A stretch of DNA of 64,000 bases from JAEWSN01 sp942493335 (GCA_942493335.1 OW818693.1:310001-374000); one strand, 5' to 3'; counted from the first letter of the stretch, positions 1-8,237 are shown. The notes: generated from the letters alone by a model not told the origin. Made by a program: numbers and translations.

Positions 1-667
1 ACTTTCTGCCGCTCCAGAGGATGGGGAGGACCAGCGCGAGACAGATCAACGCGTAGACAAGCGGGTATTGCATCGGGTTCATCCAGGATGGGACCGGCCA
101 TGCAAGCCAGGAGATCATGGGCCCCATCGCCACATAGAGCAGGGGGACGGCGAAAATGGCGGAAAGGATGAACCGACGCCACATGCCCTTGATCTCGGCA
201 GCTTTTCGGTTAGCATCTTCATCCGTCTTTTGATCGACTTCAACATCATGTGGCTCATATCCGAGATCCCGGATTTTCTGCTTGATCTGGGAAAGCCGGA
301 TCTTGTCCGGGGCATATGTGAATTGGGCCTTTTCCGTCGCAAGATTCACAGAGGCTTCCAGGACACCGTCCATTTTTGAAACGCCGCGTTCAATGACCCT
401 GACGCAGGATGCGCAGGTCATGCCGGATACAGGAATGGTGACCGTTTTGGATTCTACGAATGGCGTCGCACCATAACCCGCCTTGTCAACGGAAACAACG
501 ATGGCTTCCTGTTGCAGGAGAGCCTCGTCATAGGCGACAGAGAGTTTCTCCGTCGCAAGATTCACAACGGCTTCCGAGATGCCGGGAAGTTTCCCGACAG
601 CACGTTCCACCACTCTTGAACAGGCGGCGCAAGTCATGCCCGATATGGAATAGGTTTCCCTTTTCAT
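1..667 (-). CDS. copA: Copper-translocating P-type ATPase, N-terminal part (runs off the window)
   Basis: Reading the minus strand from the ATG at 667 gives 222 residues that stay open to the window edge. Two heavy-metal-associated domains are visible, one with GMTCAAC near residue 10 and one with GMTCASC near residue 80. They are followed by a charged linker and the first membrane helices (around residues 160-220). This is the standard start of a CopA-type P1B ATPase, which exports Cu(I) across the cytoplasmic membrane. The catalytic DKTG and CPC motifs lie outside the window, so copper rather than another soft metal is inferred from the HMA motifs and from the copper-type operators upstream. 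AGGAG lies 6 bases before the ATG. The gene has its own promoter and is divergent from the M20 gene. Confidence 0.9.
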   Translation of the reverse strand, partial: MKRETYSISGMTCAACSRVVERAVGKLPGISEAVVNLATEKLSVAYDEALLQQEAIVVSVDKAGYGATPFVESKTVTIPVSGMTCASCVRVIERGVSKMDGVLEASVNLATEKAQFTYAPDKIRLSQIKQKIRDLGYEPHDVEVDQKTDEDANRKAAEIKGMWRRFILSAIFAVPLLYVAMGPMISWLAWPVPSWMNPMQYPLVYALICLALVLPILWSGRK

Positions 668-711
668 GCTTTTCTCCTGATTCCGCATGGATGTATGAAT
701 GAATGATTTTA

Positions 712-759
712 CATACCTGGTGGGGGTATCTGTCATCATTATATACCCTTGGGGGGTAT
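712..759 (-). promoter_or_regulatory. Two CsoR-like copper operators
   Basis: Two related sites are present: TATACCCTTGGGGGGTAT at 742-759, between the -35 and -10 boxes, and CATACCTGGTGGGGGTAT at 712-729, just downstream of the -10. Both have the ATACC...GGGGGTAT form of operators bound by the Cu(I)-sensing repressor CsoR in Gram-positive bacteria. No csoR gene is in the window, so the regulator is inferred from the motif alone. The 19-bp spacer would also suit a MerR/CueR-type activator. Confidence 0.6.
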
Positions 760-768
760 GCGTGTCAA
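738..768 (-). promoter_or_regulatory. Promoter of the copper ATPase gene
   Basis: On the minus strand TTGACA (768-763) is followed 19 bases later by TATAAT (743-738). Both boxes are perfect matches to the housekeeping consensus, but the spacer is 2 bases longer than ideal. A G/C-tract palindrome sits inside the spacer, so the promoter is probably controlled there. Confidence 0.7.
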
Positions 769-900
769 TCCATAGTGTGAGGATTCCCGCATCGAACATG
801 CCTGTCGAAATGATATGATAAACAGGACACAATGTGAATGGAACACAGGGACGCTGGGTTCCCAATATGGATAACAGGGATACGATCGACGAGGTGAAGC

Positions 901-2262
901 ATGGACGAACTGGAAAGAAGAATCATCGGACTCATTGACGATCATCGTGATGACATTCTCGCCTTTGCCGAGGATGTCCGTCTGCATGCGGAGTCCGGAT
1001 ACCGCGAATTCAGGACGGCCGGGAAACTGGCGGAATTCCTGCGCACGTTGGATCTGCCCACAGAGGAGAATCTGGCCGTAACCGGTGTGAGGGCTGTTCT
1101 TGGAAAGAAACCAGGTTCTTCACAGGTGATCACACAGTCAGGGGAGATCCATCGTCCTGTCACCATCGCCATCCTTGGCGAACTGGATGGCGTTCGATGC
1201 GACAGTCATCCCGATGCGGATCCGAAGACCGGCATTGCACATGCCTGCGGTCATCATGCGCAGTTGGGCGCACTTGTGGGGGCGGCATTTGCCTTGTGTG
1301 ATCCGCAGGTTGCCGCCTGTCTTGACGGAAATGTTGTATTTCTTGGTGTGCCGGCAGAGGAAGGCGTGGACGGGGATTGGAAGCGGGAACTGAAAACGGC
1401 AGGGAGAATCATCATGCAGACCGGAGGGAAGGCGGAACTCGTCCGTCTGGGCGTTTTCGACGGAGTGGATGCCGCACTCGCACATCATGTCCATTTTGCG
1501 GAAACCGATGCGGACATCCTGCTTGGAAACGGCTCGACCAACGGCTATGTCGCCAAGACCGTCACCATCCGCGGAAAGGCCGCCCATGCGGGATCAAAGC
1601 CCCATGAGGGAGTCAATGCGCTGAACGCCGCCGCGTTGGGACTTGCCGCGCTGGCCTATCAGCGGGAAACGTTCCGGGACGAGGATGCGGTACGGGTCCA
1701 CGGCATGATGATCAAAGGCGGAACCGCTGTGAATGTGGTGCCTGAGGAGGCTGTCGTCGAACTCATGGTGAGGGCGAAAACGCTGGAATCCATTCGGGAT
1801 GCCAGTCTCAAGACGGATCACGCCTTCCTCCATGCCTCCCTGGCATTGGGCGCAACCGCTGAAATTGTTGAAATCCCCGGTTATCTGCCGGTCATTGGCA
1901 GTCTGCCGGATTCGACGCAGGAGGCGGCAGCCGGTATTCTGGGGGAGAGTATCATCGTCCGGCCCATTGATCTTGCCAGGCACAACCCCCTTTCCACCGA
2001 TGTCGGCGACCTGACCCATCTGATGCCCGTTTTGCACCTTACATCCGGCGGCTATGCCGGCAGTCTGCACGGTGCTGATTTCCGCATCACCGATCCGGAA
2101 ACCGCCATTCTGGTTCCGGCGAAAATACATGCACTGACGGTCTACCGCCTGCTCAAGGATGGTGCGAAAGAAGCACTCAGGCTGCGCTCCGAGTTTGTGC
2201 CCGTTCTTGCAAAAAAAGAATACCTTGCCCAAATGGGACTGCCCGATTCCACGCCAACCTGA
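901..2262 (+). CDS. M20 family amidohydrolase / metallopeptidase (AbgB-like)
   Basis: This is a 453-residue zinc amidohydrolase of the M20 family, of the aminobenzoyl-glutamate/aminoacyl hydrolase type. Visible family features are GELDGV near residue 95, HACGHH near 115 followed by a small-residue helix, PAEEG near 153 and HHVHF near 195. A dimerisation lid in the middle carries the typical AAHAGSKPHEGVNALNAA stretch. The family removes the amino acid from N-acyl or N-aminobenzoyl amino acids; the true substrate cannot be read here. GAGGTG lies 5 bases before the ATG. An extended -10 (TGATATGAT, 811-819) with a poor -35 (TCGAAC, 792-797) could drive it. It is a monocistron divergent from the copper ATPase. 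Confidence 0.85.
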   Translation: MDELERRIIGLIDDHRDDILAFAEDVRLHAESGYREFRTAGKLAEFLRTLDLPTEENLAVTGVRAVLGKKPGSSQVITQSGEIHRPVTIAILGELDGVRCDSHPDADPKTGIAHACGHHAQLGALVGAAFALCDPQVAACLDGNVVFLGVPAEEGVDGDWKRELKTAGRIIMQTGGKAELVRLGVFDGVDAALAHHVHFAETDADILLGNGSTNGYVAKTVTIRGKAAHAGSKPHEGVNALNAAALGLAALAYQRETFRDEDAVRVHGMMIKGGTAVNVVPEEAVVELMVRAKTLESIRDASLKTDHAFLHASLALGATAEIVEIPGYLPVIGSLPDSTQEAAAGILGESIIVRPIDLARHNPLSTDVGDLTHLMPVLHLTSGGYAGSLHGADFRITDPETAILVPAKIHALTVYRLLKDGAKEALRLRSEFVPVLAKKEYLAQMGLPDSTPT

Positions 2263-2296
2263 AAGGTGCAGGTAGCTTCATTCCAAGCAATCGAAC

Positions 2297-2325
2297 TTGA
2301 CAGGCATGATAGCACTCAGTATCAT
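2297..2325 (+). promoter_or_regulatory. Promoter of the Rrf2 regulator / mnmA operon
   Basis: TTGACA at 2297-2302, a 17-base spacer and TATCAT at 2320-2325 form a near-consensus housekeeping promoter about 75 bases before the regulator start codon. Confidence 0.75.
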
Positions 2326-2400
2326 TTACATTATTCGTATGGATTTAGTCATCAATGATGGCGACCAAAGCCAAATCCATGCGATGGCGGGAGGAACCCA

Positions 2401-2850
2401 ATGAAACTGTCCACAAAAGGCCGATATGGGCTGAGAGCCCTGGTCGATCTCGCCTGGTTCGGGAAAGGCGAGCACCTCGCTTTGTGCCAAATCGCTGAAA
2501 GACAGGGCATTTCCGAGAACTATCTGGAGCAGGTTTTTTCCACGCTGAGAAAAGCCGGTTTGGTGAAAAGTGTGAAAGGCGCCCAGGGGGGGTATACGCT
2601 GGCGCAGAAACCGGAAGACATCCGTGTGGGCGCCGTCCTTCGCACCCTCGAGGGAGATCTGCTCATATCGGATCGGGACGGCTCCGATGGTGATCCGGAT
2701 CCGTCCAGCATTCAGGCCAGCCTGCAAACGGTTGTATGGGACAAGGTCAATGAGGCGATTCTGAAGGTTGTCGACAGTTTGACACTTGCCGATCTTGTTG
2801 AAGAATACAGGAGCCGTACCGGGGAAGATTCCCTGATGTTTTTCATTTGA
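2401..2850 (+). CDS. Rrf2 family transcriptional regulator, CymR-like
   Basis: The 149-residue protein begins with MKLSTKGRYGLRALVDLA, the winged-helix start typical of the Rrf2 family. ISENYLEQVFSTLRKAGLV is the recognition region, and it ends with the usual dimerisation helix (VNEAILKVVDSLTLADLV). It has no cysteine in the segment where IscR and NsrR bind an Fe-S cluster, so it belongs with the cluster-free group that includes CymR, the cysteine-metabolism repressor of Gram-positives. The neighbours fit that role: mnmA, a Cys/Met PLP enzyme and cysK follow. GGGAGG lies 7 bases before the ATG. In many Firmicutes an iscS-type desulfurase gene stands between cymR and mnmA; here it is missing. 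Confidence 0.85.
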   Translation: MKLSTKGRYGLRALVDLAWFGKGEHLALCQIAERQGISENYLEQVFSTLRKAGLVKSVKGAQGGYTLAQKPEDIRVGAVLRTLEGDLLISDRDGSDGDPDPSSIQASLQTVVWDKVNEAILKVVDSLTLADLVEEYRSRTGEDSLMFFI

Positions 2851-2954
2851 CAGGATCCATGAGAATTGGGATCGGGTGAAGAACCGGCTTGTTCCATCGG
2901 TATATGCGGATCATGGCCGGAGGGAATCCGGTAAGGACAGGGAAGGAAGACGGA

Positions 2955-4031
2955 ATGGCCAAGAAAGTCCTCGTGGGGATGAGCGGAGGCGTCGACAGCG
3001 CTGTGGCGGCGGCATTGCTGCTGCGGCAGGGATATGAGGTAACGGGCGTCACCCTGAAATTATGGGATGGAGAAGCGGAAAGCGGGTGCTGTTCGCTATC
3101 GGACACGGAAGATGCCCGCAGTGTCGCGCAGCGGCTCGACATCCCGTTTTATGTATTGAACTTCAAGGACATGTTCAAGGATACAGTGGTGGATCCGTTT
3201 GTCCGGTCTTATTTGGACGGAGAAACTCCGAATCCATGTCTGGCCTGCAATGATTCCATCAAGTTCTCCGGCATGCTGGCGAAAGCCAGGGCGCTGGAGA
3301 TGGACTATATCGCCACGGGCCATTACGCCCGGCTGGCGACGGACCCGGAAACCGGGCGGATCCTGCTGATGAAGTCAGTGGATCCGAAAAAAGATCAGAG
3401 CTATGTCCTTTGCAACCTCACGCAGGAGCAACTCGCAGCCACTTTGTTCCCCTTGGGCGGGATGAAGAAGCCGGATGTTCGGACACTTGCGGAGGAACTC
3501 GGGTTTGTCGTGTCACAGAAACCGGACAGCCAGGACATCTGCTTTGTCGGGGACGGTCATTACGCCGACTTCATCCGGGAATACGCAGGTGCGGAATCTC
3601 CGGCCGGTCCGTTCGTCGATGCCGCGGGAAACATTCTCGGCACGCACAAAGGGCTCATCCACTACACCATCGGGCAGAGAAAGCACCTGGGAGCGTCCTT
3701 TGGGAAACGGATGGTCGTCCTGGCAAAATCAGCACGCGACAATACGGTAACAGTCGGTGAGGAATCCGAGGCACGTGCGTTGGAGGCATGGGTTCGGGAT
3801 CCGAATTGGATCAAATGGGCGGTTGCCCCGAAGGCTTTCCGGGCCGGAGTAAGAACCCGATATCATGGGGAAGAGGCGGATGCTACCGTGGAAACACGCG
3901 ACAACGGCTGGGTCCACGTACAGTTCGATGAACCGCAACGGGCGCTGACCCCAGGTCAGGCAGCCGTATTCTATGAAGGTGACGTCGTCCTGGGCGGAGG
4001 GATTTTATCAGGAGGACAGCATGGCAATTGA
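2955..4031 (+). CDS. mnmA: tRNA 2-thiouridine(34) synthase MnmA
   Basis: This 358-residue protein starts with the PP-loop SGGVDS, which binds ATP to adenylate uridine 34 in tRNA Lys, Glu and Gln before sulfur is inserted. The two catalytic cysteines are recognisable in NPCLACN (near residue 97) and DICFVG (near 195). DQSYVL and the C-terminal beta-barrel (GQAAVFYEGD) are also typical, and the length is normal. The frame is open to a TTG further upstream, but the ATG at 2955 has GGGAAGGAAG before it and matches the family N-terminus. The sulfur donor partner IscS is not encoded next to it. The gene lies 104 bases after the Rrf2 gene, probably in the same transcript. Confidence 0.95.
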   Translation: MAKKVLVGMSGGVDSAVAAALLLRQGYEVTGVTLKLWDGEAESGCCSLSDTEDARSVAQRLDIPFYVLNFKDMFKDTVVDPFVRSYLDGETPNPCLACNDSIKFSGMLAKARALEMDYIATGHYARLATDPETGRILLMKSVDPKKDQSYVLCNLTQEQLAATLFPLGGMKKPDVRTLAEELGFVVSQKPDSQDICFVGDGHYADFIREYAGAESPAGPFVDAAGNILGTHKGLIHYTIGQRKHLGASFGKRMVVLAKSARDNTVTVGEESEARALEAWVRDPNWIKWAVAPKAFRAGVRTRYHGEEADATVETRDNGWVHVQFDEPQRALTPGQAAVFYEGDVVLGGGILSGGQHGN

Positions 4032-4057
4032 CAATGTGATGCATGGAGGAACGGTGC

Positions 4058-5272
4058 ATGGAAAAAAGGGATGGTGGGAAAGACGGGAATGTTCCGGCGT
4101 GTGGGGGTCCAGCGTGCGGCGAACAGGCGCTGCATGTGAATACGAGGGCAGTTCACGGAAGCAGGGGATTTGATCCGACGACCGGCGCCGTCAGTTTTCC
4201 GATCTATCAGAGTGCCACCTTCCGTCACCCGGGATTGAACCAGACGACCGGATATGACTATTCCCGTCTTCAAAACCCCACACGGGAAGAGGTGGAGCGG
4301 ACGGTGGCCGGTCTGGAAAGCGGTCGGTACGGCTTCGCCTATTCCAGCGGCATGGCGGCAATTTCCAGCCTGATGCGCCTGTTTTCTCCCGGCGATCACA
4401 TTCTCGTCTCCCATGATCTGTACGGCGGAACCTACCGCCTGTTCGAGGAAATCTATGCAAAGTCCGGCCTGTCGTTCACTTACGTGGACACGGGCAATCC
4501 GGCCATGGTGGAGAAGGGAATCCGGGCCAATACGGCAGCATTCTTCGTGGAAACCCCTTCGAACCCGATGATGGAAATCACCGATCTGGCGTATATGTCC
4601 AGAACCGCGAAGTTCCACAATGCCCTGCTGATCGTGGACAATACGTTCCTGACCCCCATCTGTCAGCGTCCGCTGGAACTGGGGGCTGACATCGTCGTAC
4701 ACAGCGGAACCAAATATCTCGGCGGACACAATGACACATTGGCCGGCTTTCTCGTAACGGATGACATCGACCTCTCCGAGCAGCTGAAATTGTTCCAGAA
4801 GTCCGAGGGGGCTGTTCTGGCGCCTTTCGACAGCTGGCTCATTCTTCGCGGCATCAAGACGCTTGGGCTGCGGGTCTGGAAGCAGGGGGAAAGTGCGCTG
4901 GTTCTGGCGAACTGGCTCAAATCTCATCCTGCTGTGGAAACCGTCCATTACCCCGGCCTTCCGGAACACAAGGGATATGAGGTGAATCGTCGGCAAGCAT
5001 CCGGGTCTGGCGGCATGATCTCCTTTTCCGTGAAGGATCCTGACATGGTGGAACAGGTGCTTGGCCGGGTGAAGCTGATCCTTTTCGCAGAAAGTCTGGG
5101 TGGAGTGGAAAGCCTCATCACCTATCCCATGATTCAAACCCATGCGGCCATTCCCGTGGAACTGCGCGAGCGGATTGGCGTGAATGACCGTCTTCTCCGC
5201 CTTTCCGTGGGGATCGAGGAAGCGGAGGATCTCATTGCCGATCTGGATCAGGCACTTTCGACAGATGAATGA
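4058..5272 (+). CDS. Cystathionine gamma-synthase / methionine gamma-lyase family PLP enzyme
   Basis: This 404-residue fold-type I PLP enzyme belongs to the Cys/Met metabolism family. The PLP lysine lies in HSGTKYLGGHND (around residue 223), preceded by IVDNTFLTPICQRPLELGAD. SSGMAAISS and the ETPSNPMMEITD strand are further signatures. Such enzymes make cystathionine from an activated homoserine and cysteine, or cleave cystathionine, homocysteine or methionine; sequence alone does not separate these. I chose the ATG at 4058 because GGAGGA sits 7 bases upstream; an ATG at 4043 is in frame but lacks a good ribosome site. The first 30 residues carry three cysteines and are unusual for the family. 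Its place after mnmA and the Rrf2 regulator suggests sulfur control. Confidence 0.88.
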   Translation: MEKRDGGKDGNVPACGGPACGEQALHVNTRAVHGSRGFDPTTGAVSFPIYQSATFRHPGLNQTTGYDYSRLQNPTREEVERTVAGLESGRYGFAYSSGMAAISSLMRLFSPGDHILVSHDLYGGTYRLFEEIYAKSGLSFTYVDTGNPAMVEKGIRANTAAFFVETPSNPMMEITDLAYMSRTAKFHNALLIVDNTFLTPICQRPLELGADIVVHSGTKYLGGHNDTLAGFLVTDDIDLSEQLKLFQKSEGAVLAPFDSWLILRGIKTLGLRVWKQGESALVLANWLKSHPAVETVHYPGLPEHKGYEVNRRQASGSGGMISFSVKDPDMVEQVLGRVKLILFAESLGGVESLITYPMIQTHAAIPVELRERIGVNDRLLRLSVGIEEAEDLIADLDQALSTDE

Positions 5273-5279
5273 GCTATGA

Positions 5280-5306
5280 CGTGTTCCTGTTTGTTGCCGG
5301 AACACG
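5280..5306. terminator. Possible weak terminator hairpin
   Basis: CGTGTTCC (5280-5287) and GGAACACG (5299-5306) form a perfect 8-bp stem with an 11-base loop right after the PLP enzyme stop codon. The following bases (TATATTT) are only a weak U-tract, so termination may be partial. Confidence 0.4.
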
Positions 5307-5375
5307 TATATTTCACGCCGCATCGTGGTAAAATCCAGATAAGGTTACCCTGACGAGAAGGGCGGAATACATAGG

Positions 5376-6644
5376 ATGAAAAAGGCATGGATCCGATTGT
5401 TCGGACCTGAGAAGACAAGACCGAGGCTGATGGCGGCCGAATTTCTGAAATATGTCGGACCCGGGCTTCTCGTCACCGTCGGATTCATCGATCCCGGCAA
5501 CTGGGCCTCGAATGTTTCCGCGGGTGCCCATTATGGCTATACCTTGCTGTGGGTCGTCTCGCTTTCCACCCTCATGCTGGTTTTTCTTCAACACAATGCC
5601 GCCCATCTGGGGATCGTTTCAGGATACTGCATTTCCGAGGCTGCAACGGAGTTCCTTCCGAAACCATTCAGTCGGATTGCGTTGCTTTCCGCTGTTTTCG
5701 CTTCCGTTTCGACAGCGCTGGCGGAGATTTTAGGCGGGGCCATAGCCCTTCATATGTTGTTCCGCATCCCGCTTAAGCTTGGGGCTGTGCTTCTGACGGC
5801 GTTGGTCCTCTGGATGCTGCTGTCAAATTCCTATCGCAAAATCGAACGTTGGATCATTGGTTTTGTATCCATCATTGGCCTCTCCTTTATCATCGAGATT
5901 GCAATGGTGAAGGTGGATTGGCCTGTGGCGGCTGTTTCCTGGGTGTCGCCGTCCCTGCCGCAGGGGAGCATCTTCATCGTCATGAGCATCCTCGGGGCAG
6001 TCGTCATGCCGCACAACCTCTTCCTTCATTCGGAAATCATCCAGAGCCGGCAGTGGAATCTTGAAGACAAGACGGTCATCAAAAAACAGCTTCGGTTTGA
6101 ATTCATGGACACCCTGTTTTCCATGCTCATCGGCTGGGCCATCAACAGCGCCATGATCCTCCTGGCGGCCGCCACTTTTTTCAAGCATGGAATCGCTGTT
6201 ACAGAACTCGAACAGGCGGTTGATCTGCTGAAACCATTGATGAGTGATGCTTCTTCCATCATTTTTGCCGTTGCGCTGCTTTTTGCAGGCGTTGCCTCCT
6301 CTGTGACGGCCGGCATGGCCGGGGGCAGCATTTTCGCAGGAATGTTCAAGGAACCCTATGACATCAAGGACAAGCATACGCGGTGGGGCGTGGGATTCAC
6401 CTTCCTTGGCGCGCTTGCGAGCATCTTCTTCATCTCGGATCCCTTCAAGGGCTTGATCCTGTCGCAGATGCTGCTCAGCGTCCAGCTGCCCATCACCGTG
6501 TTCACCCAACTGTGGCTGACCTCCTCCAAAAAAGTCATGGGAGAGTATGCGAACCACGGGGTGGAGAAGATCATGCTATGGGTCATCGCTGCCATTGTGG
6601 CGGTGCTCAACATCATTCTGCTGGTCTCCGCCATCACCGGATGA
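5376..6644 (+). CDS. mntH: Nramp family divalent metal (Mn/Fe) transporter
   Basis: A 422-residue membrane protein with about eleven helices. Helix 1 carries DPGNWASN and helix 6 carries VVMPHNLFLHS, the two broken helices whose Asp, Asn and Met/His side chains bind the metal in Nramp proteins. It should import Mn(II) or Fe(II) with protons. The ALA/MPH pattern matches bacterial MntH rather than the Mg-type relatives. The gene is preceded by a weak hairpin after the PLP enzyme and could be read from the same transcript. No MntR box or Mn riboswitch was recognised. Confidence 0.9.
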   Translation: MKKAWIRLFGPEKTRPRLMAAEFLKYVGPGLLVTVGFIDPGNWASNVSAGAHYGYTLLWVVSLSTLMLVFLQHNAAHLGIVSGYCISEAATEFLPKPFSRIALLSAVFASVSTALAEILGGAIALHMLFRIPLKLGAVLLTALVLWMLLSNSYRKIERWIIGFVSIIGLSFIIEIAMVKVDWPVAAVSWVSPSLPQGSIFIVMSILGAVVMPHNLFLHSEIIQSRQWNLEDKTVIKKQLRFEFMDTLFSMLIGWAINSAMILLAAATFFKHGIAVTELEQAVDLLKPLMSDASSIIFAVALLFAGVASSVTAGMAGGSIFAGMFKEPYDIKDKHTRWGVGFTFLGALASIFFISDPFKGLILSQMLLSVQLPITVFTQLWLTSSKKVMGEYANHGVEKIMLWVIAAIVAVLNIILLVSAITG

Positions 6645-6683
6645 GGAATTGCATGCAAAGCACAATTGGAACGGTTTTTGGTA

Positions 6684-6712
6684 TTGAAACCTTCCGCGTG
6701 GTGGCATATAAT
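6684..6712 (+). promoter_or_regulatory. Promoter ahead of the small Lys/Ala-rich protein
   Basis: TTGAAA (6684-6689), a 17-base spacer and a perfect TATAAT (6707-6712) form a strong housekeeping promoter. The first start codon with a good ribosome site downstream is at 6955, giving an untranslated leader of about 235 bases. Confidence 0.75.
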
Positions 6713-6954
6713 CGGTTCATGATGATCCGTCACCATAATGGTTGTGGTCGTCATGAAGAAAAGTCTTTTCATAACTGCACGATCACATCAGGATAACAGC
6801 ATGACACCTGCAAGGCGCCGCCGCTTGCCGCGGTGCCGACGGAATTGCACCCATCGATACGGCATCCATCCTGGTCCATAGAGTGAATGGTGTGAGCGGT
6901 CATCGGACAACCGGTCCTCGCGCACTTTTCAAAAACAAACAGGAGGTGTTTCAA
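6713..6954 (+). other. Long untranslated leader of the small protein gene
   Basis: No coding frame is convincing in this stretch. It contains a GC-rich hairpin, GGCGCCGC (6814-6821) with GCGGTGCC (6830-6837), and further short dyads. No riboswitch class was recognised. The length and structure could indicate post-transcriptional control of the 39-residue protein at 6955. Confidence 0.4.
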
Positions 6955-7074
6955 ATGGGAGACAAATCACCGAAAAACACGCAGAAGCTCAAGAAGAAGG
7001 TCGAAACCAAGAAAGCTGCACCGGCTGCCGCTTCTGTTGCCGCCGCTGTCGCTCCTGCCAAGAAACCGAAATGA
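6955..7074 (+). CDS. Small basic Lys/Ala-rich protein (MGDKSPK type)
   Basis: The ORF encodes 39 residues with a perfect AGGAGG 8 bases before the ATG. The first half is strongly basic (MGDKSPKNTQKLKKKVETKK) and the second half is low-complexity Ala/Val/Pro ending in KKPK. From memory, very short proteins starting MGDKSPK occur in many unrelated bacteria and are annotated as hypothetical; I do not know a function. The charge suggests nucleic acid or ribosome contact, but that is only inference. It is flanked by its own strong promoter and a strong terminator, so it is a separate, probably well-expressed unit. Confidence 0.75.
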   Translation: MGDKSPKNTQKLKKKVETKKAAPAAASVAAAVAPAKKPK

Positions 7075-7134
7075 ACGGGCCCTGACGGAGTCCGGAGACA
7101 AGACAAGACCTTTGGTATGATGTGCTTATGGCAC

Positions 7135-7165
7135 AAGGCCGGTTCGAGATTCGAGCCGGCCTTTT
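7135..7165 (+). terminator. Rho-independent terminator of the small protein gene
   Basis: AAGGCCGGTTCGA (7135-7147) pairs with TCGAGCCGGCCTT (7151-7163) through 13 pairs including one G-T, with a 3-base loop and a short T run. This is a strong intrinsic terminator 60 bases after the stop codon. Confidence 0.85.
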
Positions 7166-7212
7166 GTTGGTGAAAGATTTGGGAAGAAGGATTCAAATCG
7201 TTAACAAATCAA

Positions 7213-7263
7213 ATCGGAATTGTCATGTACGTGATTGACACCGGATTTTTCGGGGGATAAAAT
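7213..7263 (+). promoter_or_regulatory. cysK promoter with possible CymR half-site
   Basis: TTGACA (7235-7240), a 17-base spacer and TAAAAT (7258-7263) form a good promoter about 40 bases before cysK. ATCGGAATT at 7213-7221, just upstream of the -35, resembles the TTGGAATT part of the Bacillus CymR box. The promoter call is firm; the regulator site is a weak suggestion. Confidence 0.65.
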
Positions 7264-7301
7264 GAGGGAAAACCAGAGTATAAGTGTCAGGGAGGCAAAT
7301 T

Positions 7302-8237
7302 ATGGCCAGGATTGCATCCAATCTTACTGAACTCATCGGCAACACCCCGTTGCTTGCCATGGACAAGTATGCGAAGTCGCAAGGGGTCTCAGCCCGCATC
7401 GTTGGAAAGCTTGAATATTTCAATCCATCCGGGTCCGTGAAGTGCAGGATCGGGAATGCCATGATCGAAGATGCGGAGAAGAAGGGCCTCCTCCATGCAG
7501 GGTCCATCATCATCGAGCCGACCAGCGGCAATACGGGGGTCGCACTCGCATTTGCAGCCGCGGCGAAAGGGTATCGGCTCATTCTGACCATGCCGGAAAC
7601 CATGAGCGTGGAACGCCGTACGTTGTTGAAGGCTTATGGCGCGGAACTGGTCTTGACACCCGGTGCCGAAGGGATGAAGGGAGCCATCCGCAAGGCGGAG
7701 GAACTCGTTGCTGAAACGCCGGGAGCCTTTATGCCGCAGCAATTCAACAATCCCGCCAATCCGGAAATCCACAGGAAAACCACAGCCGAGGAGATTCTGC
7801 GGGATACCGACGGGAAAGTGGATATTTTCGTGGCTGGCGTGGGAACGGGCGGGACCATCACAGGCGTTGGGGAAGTCCTGAAGGCACGGATTCCCGGCGT
7901 GAAGATCGTGGCGGTTGAACCTGCAGATTCACAGGTGCTTGCCGGTGGCAAGCCGGGACCGCATAAAATCCAGGGCATCGGCGCAGGATTCATACCCGGC
8001 GTGCTGAATCGTGACATCATCGACGAGATCATCCCGGTTCAGAATGAAGCGGCCTTTGAGGCGGCTAGAGCGCTTGCGAAGACGGAAGGCCTTCTGGTCG
8101 GGATCTCCTCCGGCGCTGCGGCGCATGCCGCCGTAGAACTAGCGAAACGTCCGGAAAACAAAGGGAAGACCATCGTTGTCATCCTGCCGGATACCGGGGA
8201 ACGGTATCTGTCGACCCCGCTGTTTCAGGACGTCTGA
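7302..8237 (+). CDS. cysK: Cysteine synthase (O-acetylserine sulfhydrylase)
   Basis: The 311-residue fold-type II PLP enzyme joins sulfide to O-acetylserine to make cysteine. Family signatures in order are LIGNTPLLAMDKY, the PLP-lysine segment FNPSGSVKCRIG (near residue 45), PTSGNTGVAL (near 70), and the phosphate-binding loop GVGTGGTITG (near 177). EGLLVGISSGAA and ILPDTGERYLS close the protein. The residue after the PLP lysine is normally Asp (SVKDR); here it is Cys. GGGAGG lies 7 bases before the chosen ATG, and an in-frame codon upstream at 7284 has no such site. It has its own promoter and is followed by the promoter of the tRNA operon. Confidence 0.93.
   Translation: MARIASNLTELIGNTPLLAMDKYAKSQGVSARIVGKLEYFNPSGSVKCRIGNAMIEDAEKKGLLHAGSIIIEPTSGNTGVALAFAAAAKGYRLILTMPETMSVERRTLLKAYGAELVLTPGAEGMKGAIRKAEELVAETPGAFMPQQFNNPANPEIHRKTTAEEILRDTDGKVDIFVAGVGTGGTITGVGEVLKARIPGVKIVAVEPADSQVLAGGKPGPHKIQGIGAGFIPGVLNRDIIDEIIPVQNEAAFEAARALAKTEGLLVGISSGAAAHAAVELAKRPENKGKTIVVILPDTGERYLSTPLFQDV

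Noticed and set aside
2520..2897. Short minus-strand frames across the Rrf2 gene
   Set aside because: No ribosome sites and no domain features; they lie opposite a well-supported regulator.
3973..4173. Frame overlapping the end of mnmA with AGGAGG before the ATG at 4021
   Set aside because: It runs out of frame into the PLP enzyme gene, has no family resemblance, and the strong ribosome site is more simply explained as a chance or coupling site near the real start at 4058.
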